Under the pieces are notes generated by a model that was not told the DNA's origin, made no database searches, and saw only the letters and a list, made by a program, of their open reading frames with translations. Both the position numbers and the translations under genes were made by a program. A DNA stretch of 64,000 nt from CAWCUU01 sp963798855 (lineage in GTDB: Bacteria > Gemmatimonadota > Gemmatimonadetes > Longimicrobiales > RSA9): positions 372,001-436,000 of the forward strand of contig CAWCUU010000003.1 of assembly GCA_963798855.1 (NCBI GenBank). Reading direction: 5' to 3'. Below, in pieces: positions 26,891-34,821 of this stretch (the first letter of the stretch is position 1; every line of letters starts with the position of its first letter).

Positions 26891-27835
26891 TCAGGAGTGG
26901 ATCTTTCCGGCGTCCGGCAGACCGCGCCGCCCCGCACCCCGCTCCATCGCCCACAGCACGGCGGTGAAGTTCCTGTCGTAGTCCTCGATGCCGTTCTGGC
27001 CGGTAATCTTCATGCGCATGTCGTAGAAGGTGCGCAGGCTCTTGCCGACGGCATGCTCGACCGCGCCCGGCTCGGGACGCAGCCGCAGGAACCAGCGCAG
27101 CAGCTCGGGCCTCAGCCCCGAGTCGCGGATCCGCGCGTGGAGCGCGTGCGCGTCGTCGCCGGCGAGCGTGGAGAGCTGGCGCAGCAGCCGGTCGCAGAGC
27201 GACGACTGCACCAGCTCCGCGTCGCCTGACGCCGTCATGGCGACGTAGGCGAGGAGCTGAGCGTGCAGCTCCTTCAGGTATCCCTTGCGGTGGGCGAACT
27301 CGTGCGCCAGCACGTGCGGCTCGAACGGACCGGTGTCCCGCAGAATCGCTACGTCCCCCGACACCGGGTCGGCCGCTCCCAGAGCGAAGGGGAAGAAGAT
27401 CGCGGCGAGGGAGAAACCGCGGACCTCGGTGCTCGTGACCACGCGCTGGTCCGTGATCCCGGCGATCAGATCCGTGAGGTGCCGATCGACCCGAACCGCC
27501 AGCTCGCGGCGCTGCCACTCCGTCGGGACGAAGGCGGCGTTCAGCCGCTCGACGAGCACCCCCACCTCCGCTTCCCGCGCCTCCGTCGGCATGTCCGGCA
27601 CGTTGCGGATGTCCGCACCGAACTCGAGACGGAATTCGATCGGCCGGACGCGGCCGCGCGCACCCCAGTCCTGCAGCGCGCTGAGCCCGTAGATGCCGAT
27701 GCTCGCCGCGCCGAGGATCCGTCCGGGGAACTTGAAACCCGTCATGGCTTTGGAAAGCCATGGCGCGACCACCGCCAGTTCCAGCAGCGACACAGGCGAG
27801 TACGTCGCCTGGTTCGGGATGCGGATCGTCTCCAT
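26891..27835 (-). CDS. DUF3810-like membrane-associated HExxH metallopeptidase
   Basis: 314 residues from the ATG at 27835 (GAGG upstream). The motif VLAHEFAHRKGYLKELHAQL gives HEFAH, a complete HExxH zinc site with a downstream Glu, as in DUF3810 proteins, which are predicted zinc peptidases. Residues about 135-160 (STEVRGFSLAAIFFPFALGA) and an N-terminal hydrophobic stretch suggest membrane association. The C-terminal third is charged (DYDRNFTAVLWAMERGAG). It is co-directional with the DUF1059 gene. Family placement moderate; the active site is directly visible. Confidence 0.7.
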   Translation of the reverse strand: METIRIPNQATYSPVSLLELAVVAPWLSKAMTGFKFPGRILGAASIGIYGLSALQDWGARGRVRPIEFRLEFGADIRNVPDMPTEAREAEVGVLVERLNAAFVPTEWQRRELAVRVDRHLTDLIAGITDQRVVTSTEVRGFSLAAIFFPFALGAADPVSGDVAILRDTGPFEPHVLAHEFAHRKGYLKELHAQLLAYVAMTASGDAELVQSSLCDRLLRQLSTLAGDDAHALHARIRDSGLRPELLRWFLRLRPEPGAVEHAVGKSLRTFYDMRMKITGQNGIEDYDRNFTAVLWAMERGAGRRGLPDAGKIHS

Positions 27836-28011
27836 CGCGACCTCGAGTAGGGGCAAAGCGCTCTGGCAGGATGCTGCCCACCAGGGCGCCGCCGCGCAAG
27901 CGGAACCCTCCGTTGGCGCCCCCGGATTGGCGGAGATGTCGCGGGCGCTTCGGGTGCGTCCTTTTCGCGCACCCTTCCGAGGAAGCGCCGTTCCCTGCCC
28001 CGGAGGTCGAG

Positions 28012-28659
28012 ATGAGAAGAGGCAAGTGCAGGACCATCGTCGCGCCGGCAGCCATCGTCGCCGTGCTCGTGGGCGGCTGCGACGTCGCCAGATCGACGGA
28101 AGCGGCCCCACCCGCCGCGCAGCGCGCAGCCACCGCGGCCGGCGCGGCGAGCGAGGGTGAGAGCTACATCGCCCGCTTGAAGCCCCTCAACGCGCAGGTG
28201 ACCGACCGCGCCGTCAGCGGACTGGCGACGCTCACGGTCGAAAACGGCGTCCTCACCGTGAGCGTCCAGGCGAAGGGGCTCTCGGCCTCAACGACGCACC
28301 TGCAGCACATTCACGCGCTCGCCGACTGCCCGAAGGCCGGTGACGACGGCAACGCCGATCACATCATCGCCTTCGGAGAGGGCCTTCCGTTCTACGGCCC
28401 CGTGCTCGTCCCGCTCGATGACGACATCTCGAACGGCACAGCGGAGACGTATCCGATGTCGGACGCCGGCGGTCGGATCTCCTACTCGGCGTCGGCGGAT
28501 GTCGCGACGCTGGAAGGGGCGCTCGGCGGCCCTCTCGAACTCGAGCATCGGACCGTGGTGATTCACGGTGTTCCGGGACCGTTGCCGGCGAGCGTCGTTC
28601 CCGCTAATCCGGCTGCGCTGCCGGTCGCCTGCGGCGAGATCGAGTCGGCCTCACGCTGA
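28012..28659 (+). CDS. CHRD-like secreted lipoprotein
   Basis: 215 residues from the ATG at 28012 (CGGAGG spaced 5). A lipoprotein signal (IVAPAAIVAVLVGGCDVA) is followed by an Ala-rich linker. The domain SYIARLKPLNAQVTDRAVSG, LTVSVQAKGLSASTTHLQHI, with His in HIHALADCP, then resembles CHRD, a beta-rich extracellular domain. The gene is divergent from the HExxH gene and convergent with KorB. Role unknown; extracytoplasmic binding or structural protein. Confidence 0.62.
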   Translation: MRRGKCRTIVAPAAIVAVLVGGCDVARSTEAAPPAAQRAATAAGAASEGESYIARLKPLNAQVTDRAVSGLATLTVENGVLTVSVQAKGLSASTTHLQHIHALADCPKAGDDGNADHIIAFGEGLPFYGPVLVPLDDDISNGTAETYPMSDAGGRISYSASADVATLEGALGGPLELEHRTVVIHGVPGPLPASVVPANPAALPVACGEIESASR

Positions 28660-28668
28660 CGGTACGGC

Positions 28669-29724
28669 TCAGCGGTAGGTCGCCATGAGCTCGTCGAGCG
28701 CCGCGGCGCCGGGGCAGAGGTGCTCGAACGGCATGCTGCCGAGGGGCTCGGCGACGGTGCCGAGCACGTCGTGCATGTCGCCTGCGCCGGGCTCGACGAA
28801 GAGCAGGCCGGTCGGGACCTCGCCGGCGCGCTGTCGGTCCCGGACGAAGGCAAGGGCGCGGTCGCGGTCGGTCGGATCGTAGCCCTCGGCGACCTTGCGG
28901 AGCCGAACCGTGCTGCCGTCGTGCAGCCGCACGTCGCGGACCTCTCCGGGCTCGTAGGCGGTCGTGATCTCGCGCTGCAACGGGACGAAGTCGGCGGTCA
29001 CGATCTCGACGTCGTGCTCGCGCGTGTAGCGGTAGCTCTTCGTGGAGCCTTCGTGATCGTTGAACGTGACGCACGGCGAGATCACGTCAATGAGCGCGAA
29101 GCCATTGTGCGCGAGCCCGGCCTGTAGCAGGGGCACGAGCTGCGTCTTGTCGCCCGAGAAGGAGCGAGCGACGAACGTGGCGCCGAGCGAGAACGCGAGC
29201 AGCACGGGGTCGATGGGCTGCTGCCGGTTCACGTCGCCGCGCTTCGACTTCGAGCCGACGTCGGCGGAAGCGGAGAACTGCCCTTTCGTCAGCCCGTATA
29301 CGCCGTTGTTCTCGAGGACGTAGAGCATGTCCACGTTGCGGCGGATCGCGTGGCAGAGCTGACCGATTCCGATCGAGAGCGAGTCGCCGTCACCGGAGAT
29401 GCCGATGTAGGCGAGCTCGCGGTTCGCGGCCGCGGCTCCGGTCGCGAGCGAGGGCATACGACCGTGCACGCCGTTGAAGCCGTGGGCGCCGCCGATGAAG
29501 TACGTCGGCGTCTTGGCAGAGCAGCCGATGCCGCTCAGCTTCGCGACGCGGTGCGGCGGGATCGAAAGGGCCCAGAACGCCTCGACGATCGCGGCGGTCA
29601 CCGAGTCGTGCCCGCAGCCCGCGCAGAGCGTGGACATCGAGCCCTCGTAGTCGCGCCGGGTCAGCCCGATCTCGTTCTGCTGCAGCGCCGGGTGGTGGAC
29701 GCGAGGCTTCGCGATGTAGGTCAT
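28669..29724 (-). CDS. korB: 2-oxoacid:acceptor oxidoreductase, beta subunit
   Basis: 351 residues; the ATG at 29724 overlaps the alpha-subunit stop (ATGA), so translation is coupled. Thiamine-diphosphate signature: STLCAGCGHDSV with the conserved cysteines, GISGDGDSLSIGIGQLCHAI and LENNGVYGLTKGQ (GDG...NN). It catalyses oxidative decarboxylation of a 2-oxoacid (2-oxoglutarate is the usual substrate of this form) to acyl-CoA with ferredoxin-type acceptors. Partners are the gamma-alpha fusion immediately upstream and the Fe-S flavoprotein beyond it. Confidence 0.93.
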   Translation of the reverse strand: MTYIAKPRVHHPALQQNEIGLTRRDYEGSMSTLCAGCGHDSVTAAIVEAFWALSIPPHRVAKLSGIGCSAKTPTYFIGGAHGFNGVHGRMPSLATGAAAANRELAYIGISGDGDSLSIGIGQLCHAIRRNVDMLYVLENNGVYGLTKGQFSASADVGSKSKRGDVNRQQPIDPVLLAFSLGATFVARSFSGDKTQLVPLLQAGLAHNGFALIDVISPCVTFNDHEGSTKSYRYTREHDVEIVTADFVPLQREITTAYEPGEVRDVRLHDGSTVRLRKVAEGYDPTDRDRALAFVRDRQRAGEVPTGLLFVEPGAGDMHDVLGTVAEPLGSMPFEHLCPGAAALDELMATYR

Positions 29725-31673
29725 GGCAAGCGCTCCTCCGTGGCGGCCGTCGTCGGACTCGGCGCGACGGCCTCGTGCGCGGGAGCGTCGGCGCTCCAGC
29801 CGGCGCGCGCGCCTCCGAGGGCAGCGAGCACGTCCTCGACGACGGCGGCGGCGCTGAGCGGCAGACCGCCGTAGCGCCTCACCGAGATCAGGCGCTCGGC
29901 GACCGCGCCGGCCTCGAGAACGAGCAGCGAGAGGAGCTGCGCATCCCGGTTCTGCTCGACGACGAAGCAGCGCTCGTGCGCCGCGATGAAGTCGCGGACG
30001 GCCGCGGCGAAGGGAAACGCCCGTACCCGCAGCACGTCCATGGCGATCCCGGCCTGGTCGAGCAGCCACTGCGCCTCGAGCACGCCCGCGCGGCAGCCGC
30101 CGATCGTGATGATGCCGAAGCGCGCGTCGCGCTGCGCCCGCCGTCTTCCGTTCCCCGCGGCGTGGCCGCCGGGCACGAGCTCGGGTTGCGGCAGGTGCTC
30201 GGCCGCTCCCTCGATCTTGCGAGCGATGCGGTCCACGACGTCCGTGTACGCCTCGGCGTCCTCGGTATAGCGGCCGAAGCGGTCGTGGCCCGAGCCGCGC
30301 GTGAAATAGGCGCCCTTCGGATGCTCACCAGGCAGCGTGCGGTACGGCACGCCATCGCCGTCCACGTCCGTGTAGCGGTGGAACTTCTCGATGCGCTCGA
30401 GCTCATCGGCGTGCAGCACCTTGCCCCGATCGGGACGGTACGCGTCGTCCCAGCGCGGCCGCGGCACGACCCAGTCGTTCATGCCGATGTCGAGGTCGGA
30501 GACGACGAAGACGGGGGTCTGGAAGCGCTCGGCCGCGTCGAACGCCGCGCCGGCGAAGTCGAAGCACTCGCGCGGATCCGCAGGGAACAGCGCAATATGC
30601 TTGGTGTCGCCGTGGGAGGCGTAGACCACGCTCATGAGGTCGCCCTGCTGGGTCCGCGTCGGCATGCCGGTGGATGGGCCGGTGCGTTGGATATCGAAGA
30701 AGACGGACGGGATCTCGGCGTAATACGCCAGCCCGATGAACTCGCCCATCAACGAGATGCCGGGACCGCTGGTGGCGGTGAACGCACGCGCGCCGTTCCA
30801 GCCGGCGCCTATCACCATGCCTGCGGCCGAGAGCTCGTCCTCCGCCTGCAGGATCGCGAAACGGTTCTTCCCGGTCTCGGGGTCGCGGCGGTACTTCATG
30901 CAGAACTTGGAGAACGCCTCCACGAGCGAGGTCGACGGCGTAATCGGGTACCACGCGGCGATCGTCGCGCCGGCCCAGAGGCAGCCGAGCGCGGCGGCGG
31001 TGTTGCCGTCCATCAGCACGTGGTCGCCGAGCGCGTCGAGTCGCTGGAGCCGGATCGGCAGCGGGCAGTCGAAATTATCGAGCGCGTACTCGCGGCCCAG
31101 CCGAACCGCCTCGAAGTTCGAGTCGAGCAGCGCCTTCTTCCGGCCGTACGTCTCCTGCAGCAGCTCATCGACCACGGCGGGCTCCACATCGAGCAGCGCG
31201 GTCAGCACGCCGAGGTAGGCAATGTTCTTCATCAGGATGCGCTCGCGCGCACCCGAGAAGTGCTCAGTGCAGAGCCCGGCCAGAGGGACGCCGAGGTAGT
31301 TGATGTCTTCGCGACGGAGCGCGTCCTTGAGCGGCCAGGTCGAGTCGTGGAGCAGCCAGCCGCCCGGCACGACCTCGGCGACGTCGCGCGCGTAGGTGGC
31401 CGGGTTCATTGCGACCATCAGGTCGACCAGCGGGGCACGTGCGGTGTGACCCGCGCCGTCCACCCGGATCTCGTACCAGGTCGGCAGACCCTGGATGTTC
31501 GACGGGAACAGATTCTTCCCCGAGACCGGAATGCCCATGCGGAAAATCGCCTGCATGAGCAGCCCGTTCGCGCTCGCCGAGCCGGTGCCGTTCACCGTGG
31601 CGAGCTTCAGCGAGAAGGCGTTAACGCGTGGCTTCTCGAGGGGCGACTTCGCCTTGCGGGCTTTCGGGCTCAA
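29721..31673 (-). CDS. korA: 2-oxoacid:acceptor oxidoreductase, fused gamma-alpha subunit
   Basis: 650 residues. The only well-placed start is a TTG at 31673 preceded by AGGAGG (spacing 4); no ATG fits. The first 190 residues are the gamma domain (GTGSASANGLLMQAIFRMG, IRVDGAGHTARAP). The alpha domain follows with AAWYPITPSTSLVEAF, ISLMGEFIGLAYYAEIPSVF and TRTQQGDLMSVVYASHGD, the TPP/CoA-binding region. The C-terminal domain (GIITIGGCRAGVLEAQWLLD, FVVEQNRDAQL) is standard. Typical of KorA-type enzymes for 2-oxoglutarate or a related 2-oxoacid; exact substrate inferred. Confidence 0.92.
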   Translation of the reverse strand: MSPKARKAKSPLEKPRVNAFSLKLATVNGTGSASANGLLMQAIFRMGIPVSGKNLFPSNIQGLPTWYEIRVDGAGHTARAPLVDLMVAMNPATYARDVAEVVPGGWLLHDSTWPLKDALRREDINYLGVPLAGLCTEHFSGARERILMKNIAYLGVLTALLDVEPAVVDELLQETYGRKKALLDSNFEAVRLGREYALDNFDCPLPIRLQRLDALGDHVLMDGNTAAALGCLWAGATIAAWYPITPSTSLVEAFSKFCMKYRRDPETGKNRFAILQAEDELSAAGMVIGAGWNGARAFTATSGPGISLMGEFIGLAYYAEIPSVFFDIQRTGPSTGMPTRTQQGDLMSVVYASHGDTKHIALFPADPRECFDFAGAAFDAAERFQTPVFVVSDLDIGMNDWVVPRPRWDDAYRPDRGKVLHADELERIEKFHRYTDVDGDGVPYRTLPGEHPKGAYFTRGSGHDRFGRYTEDAEAYTDVVDRIARKIEGAAEHLPQPELVPGGHAAGNGRRRAQRDARFGIITIGGCRAGVLEAQWLLDQAGIAMDVLRVRAFPFAAAVRDFIAAHERCFVVEQNRDAQLLSLLVLEAGAVAERLISVRRYGGLPLSAAAVVEDVLAALGGARAGWSADAPAHEAVAPSPTTAATEERLP

Positions 31674-31728
31674 CGTTCCTCCTGTGGCATCACGGACCGC
31701 CGTGATTCCTGCTGGTCGCGAGGGATTC

Positions 31729-33594
31729 TCAGGCGTTGATCGGCGCGGCGGCGGGCGACCCGCTCGCGCTCGCCGCTCTCCCCGCATAGGGGATCAGCAG
31801 CTCCGACCTGCGCATGTCCCAGGCGGCGGTCGGACAGCGCTCGGCGCACAGGCCGCAGTGGATGCAGAGGTCCTCGTCCTTCACCATCACCCGCCCCGTC
31901 TGCTCGAGCGCGTCGGAGACGTAGAGCGGCTGCTCGACGTGCAGGGTCGGCGCGGTCAGCCGGCCGCGCAGCACGCCCTCCTCGTCGTTCGCCGCGATGG
32001 TCAGGCAGCTCAGCGGACAGACGTCAATGCAGGCGTCGCACTCGATGCACAGGTTCGGCGTGAAATGCGTCTGGATGTCGCAGTTCAGGCAGCGCTCCAC
32101 CTCCGTGAGCGTCTGCTCGAGATCGAAGCCGAGCTCGACCTCGACGGCGATCCCTTCGAGCCGCGCGCGCAGGTCGACGTGGCGCATGGCGGCGCGCCGG
32201 GCGCCCTCGTAGTCGTTGCTGTAGCTCCACTCGTGCAGCCCCATCTTCTGGCTGAGCAGGTTCATGCCCTGCGGAGGCCGCTCGCCGACCGGGGTGCCCT
32301 GACAGTGGTTGTGGATCGAGATCGCGGCCTGGTGGCCGTGCTCCACGGCCCAGATGATGTTCTCCGGGCCCCACGCCGCGTCGCCGCCCGCGAACACGCC
32401 GGCTCGCGTGGTCTGGAACGTGGCGCGGTCCACGACCGGCATGTCCCACTCGCCGAACTCGATGCCGATGTCCCGCTCGATCCAGGGAAACGCCGCCTCC
32501 TGCCCGATCGCCAGGATCACGTCGTCGCACGGGATCACGACCGTGTCCAGCGTCTCCGAGCGCAGTCGCCCTTTCGCATCCTCCTGCCAGCGCACGATGT
32601 CGAACTCCATGCCGACGAGCCGCCCGTCCTCGATCACGTAACGGGAGGGCGAATGGTTCTCCAGGATCCCTACGCCCTCCTCCTCCGCGTCCTCCAGCTC
32701 CCACGGGCTCGCCTTGAAGTACGGCCGCGGCTTGCGCGCCATCACCTTCACGTCGGTTCCGCCGATCCGCTTGGACGTGCGGCAGCAGTCCATGGCGGTG
32801 TTGCCGACGCCGATGACGAGGACCCGCGCGCCAATGCGGTCCACGTGCCCGAACGCCACCGACTCCAGCCAGTCGATGCCAATGTGCACGTGCTCCGGAT
32901 CCTCCCAGCGGCCCGGCAGGTCCAGCTCCTTGCCGCGCGGCGCGCCCGAGCCGATGAACACGGCGTCCCACGCCTCCGCGTCCAGCAGCTCTCTCATCGA
33001 CCTCACCGGCGAGTCCAGACGAAGGTCGGCGCCCAGATCGAGGATGACCCCGATCTCCTCCCTCAGCACCTCGGGCGGCAGTCGGAACTGCGGGATGTTC
33101 GACCACATCAGGCCGCCCGGCCGGTCGTTCTTCTCGAAGATCACGACGTCATAGCCGAGCGGCAGCAGGTCGTTCGCTACCGTCAGCGACGCGGGCCCCG
33201 CGCCGATGCACGCGATGCGCTTGCCGTTGCGCCGCGCCGGGGCCTTCGGCAGCCGGTCCGAGACGTCGCCCTTCAGGTCGGCCGCCACCCGCTTCAGTCG
33301 ACAGATCGCGACCGGCTCGCCATCCAATCGCCCGCGGCGACACGCCGGCTCGCACGGACGGTCGCACGTGCGGCCGAGGATCCCGGGGAAAACGTTCGAT
33401 TCACGATTCAGCAGGTAGGCATCCGCGTAGCGACCCTGCGCGATCAGCCGGATGTACTCCGGCACATTCGTGTGGGCCGGGCAGGCCCACTGGCAGTCGA
33501 CGACGCGGTGATAGTAATCGGGGTTCGTCACGTCCGTGGGGCGTACCGGTGCGCGGCCGTCCGCCGCGCTCGCCCCGTTTCCGCCTCTCCTCAC
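31729..33594 (-). CDS. GltD-like FAD/NAD(P)H oxidoreductase with 4Fe-4S domains (electron-transfer partner of KorAB)
   Basis: 621 residues, GTG start at 33594 preceded by AGGAGG. Domain order: N-terminal Fe-S helical domain (CQWACPAHTNVPEYI, CDRPCEPACRRG); FAD-binding Rossmann (CIGAGPASLTVANDLLPLGY); NAD(P)H-binding (VLVIGVGNTAMDCCRTSKRI); and a C-terminal ferredoxin unit (CIECDACIDVCPLSC, CIHCGLCAERCP). This is the GltB/GltD small-subunit architecture plus ferredoxin. It probably moves electrons between NAD(P)H and ferredoxin for KorAB, whose genes follow 56 bases downstream. Its start overlaps the preceding small Cys-protein stop (GTGA). Confidence 0.92.
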   Translation of the reverse strand: MRRGGNGASAADGRAPVRPTDVTNPDYYHRVVDCQWACPAHTNVPEYIRLIAQGRYADAYLLNRESNVFPGILGRTCDRPCEPACRRGRLDGEPVAICRLKRVAADLKGDVSDRLPKAPARRNGKRIACIGAGPASLTVANDLLPLGYDVVIFEKNDRPGGLMWSNIPQFRLPPEVLREEIGVILDLGADLRLDSPVRSMRELLDAEAWDAVFIGSGAPRGKELDLPGRWEDPEHVHIGIDWLESVAFGHVDRIGARVLVIGVGNTAMDCCRTSKRIGGTDVKVMARKPRPYFKASPWELEDAEEEGVGILENHSPSRYVIEDGRLVGMEFDIVRWQEDAKGRLRSETLDTVVIPCDDVILAIGQEAAFPWIERDIGIEFGEWDMPVVDRATFQTTRAGVFAGGDAAWGPENIIWAVEHGHQAAISIHNHCQGTPVGERPPQGMNLLSQKMGLHEWSYSNDYEGARRAAMRHVDLRARLEGIAVEVELGFDLEQTLTEVERCLNCDIQTHFTPNLCIECDACIDVCPLSCLTIAANDEEGVLRGRLTAPTLHVEQPLYVSDALEQTGRVMVKDEDLCIHCGLCAERCPTAAWDMRRSELLIPYAGRAASASGSPAAAPINA

Positions 33595-33908
33595 GCCCGC
33601 CTCCTGCCGGGCGCGTGCGGTGGTGGGTCGCCCGCCCAGGCGGTCGCCACACCCCCCATGCGCTGACGCGCCTCGGACCGGGGCACGCGCTCGGGTCCGA
33701 CCTGCCGAGGCCCGGCGCGCACCGCACCGACGTCATCGGGAGTCGAGAAGAGCGGACAGAGCGCGCCGGTGCAGCGGACGCCGTAGTCGAGGCAGATCAG
33801 GTCCTCGGCATCACGGACGCTCGGATGCACGTGTACGGGCGCGTCCGGCTTCAGCTCGACCGGGACCGGGCGGTCGCACGCCGAGCAGTAGGCCATCCGG
33901 TGGGGCAT
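33591..33908 (-). CDS. Small cysteine-rich protein heading the KorAB operon
   Basis: 105 residues; an in-frame ATG at 33995 would add 29. The core is MAYCSACDRPVPVELK, followed by ICLDYGVRCTGALCPLFS: two cysteine pairs that could bind zinc or a cluster. Its stop overlaps the GTG start of the Fe-S flavoprotein, implying coupling. Not a family I can name. The operon position suggests an accessory to the oxidoreductase; the Pro/Arg-rich tail (RRRA end) is not conserved-looking. Confidence 0.6.
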   Translation of the reverse strand: MPHRMAYCSACDRPVPVELKPDAPVHVHPSVRDAEDLICLDYGVRCTGALCPLFSTPDDVGAVRAGPRQVGPERVPRSEARQRMGGVATAWAGDPPPHAPGRRRA

Positions 33909-34278
33909 GGCACCCCCAGTTCGGTGGTGGGTGGCCGCGGCGCCTGCGGGAAAAGCGGCAGCGCGACGGCGGTTCTTTCTCAATGTAAGCAGCACTCCGT
34001 GTCGAGGTAAGGTGCCGCCGGGATGGTTGCGGGCTCGAAGCGTAGGCTCGGCTGTCGTGGATGACGCCGACCTGTGCGTGTGGAGTAGCCGCGAAACCAG
34101 TTACCGAAGTGAACTCGGTCGGAATCGGCTAATGGGTGTGATAGCAACAACTTAGTTAATAGCGCGATGATTGACGATGTTCATCCCCGAGCGCTCCCAG
34201 GCGCTGGCAACACCCGCTCATAGATCCACCGGCCGATTCCGCCATGGCTCCGCCCGCGCGCCGAAGGCATGATCCGAC
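33909..34278. other. Divergent regulatory region between the KorAB operon and MarR
   Basis: 370 bases without a gene. Around 34120-34175 the sequence is clearly AT-richer than the surroundings (TGATAGCAACAACTTAGTTA), unusual in this genome, and contains the small palindrome AACTTAGTT. This is the likely promoter/operator zone for both divergent units and a plausible MarR binding site; no exact -35/-10 pair is convincing. Confidence 0.45.
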
Positions 34279-34821
34279 ATGGACACATCCGCTGATCCGC
34301 GATGGACGCGCGAGCATCGATCCGCTGCGGACGCAGGGCCATCGAGTCGACCACCGGCCTTGCGCCAGATTCCGGTCGGGCGCGGCGGCTCTCTGATGGA
34401 GGCGTTCTTCCGCGCGGCCGCGCGCGGCGTGGGCCGACTGGACGAGACGGTGCTCGACGACGTCGGTCTCGATCGGGCGTGGCGCAGCGTCGAATCCGCG
34501 CTCGCGCTCGATCGCGCGACGCGACGGGCGCTGCAGGATCACGGCATTGCGCGCCAACCGTTCTTCGTGCTGCTGTGCCTGCGGGTTCGCTGCGTGGATG
34601 GACTCTCGTCCGGTCGGCTGGCAGCAGCCGTCGGGGCCACACGCCCTTCCCTGTCACGCACGCTGGCTGCGCTGGAGCGGGCGGGGCTGGTGGAGCGCGG
34701 CCCGTTCGCATTCGGCGATGGTCGCGGGGTGCTCGTTCGGGCGACGCTCCGGGGGCTCGCCGTGGCGGATTCGGCGGCACCCGCATTCTTCGCCGCCGTG
34801 AGCACGGTCGCCGCCGCCTAG
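34279..34821 (+). CDS. MarR-type winged-helix regulator
   Basis: 180 residues. A disordered N-terminal stretch of about 35 is followed by a helical segment and a wHTH core: LRVRCVDGLSSGRLAAAVGA, TRPSLSRTLAALERAGLVER and a wing GPFAFGDGRGVLVRATLRG. This is the MarR arrangement with a conserved DxR wing (DGR). It is divergent from the KorAB operon and its stop overlaps that of the opposing ATP-grasp/SET gene by 3-4 bases. It likely controls one of these neighbours or itself. Confidence 0.75.
   Translation: MDTSADPRWTREHRSAADAGPSSRPPALRQIPVGRGGSLMEAFFRAAARGVGRLDETVLDDVGLDRAWRSVESALALDRATRRALQDHGIARQPFFVLLCLRVRCVDGLSSGRLAAAVGATRPSLSRTLAALERAGLVERGPFAFGDGRGVLVRATLRGLAVADSAAPAFFAAVSTVAAA

Noticed and set aside
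31495..33666. Long plus-strand frame across the GltD-like gene
   Set aside because: Arg/His-rich low-information translation opposite a well-supported Fe-S flavoprotein.
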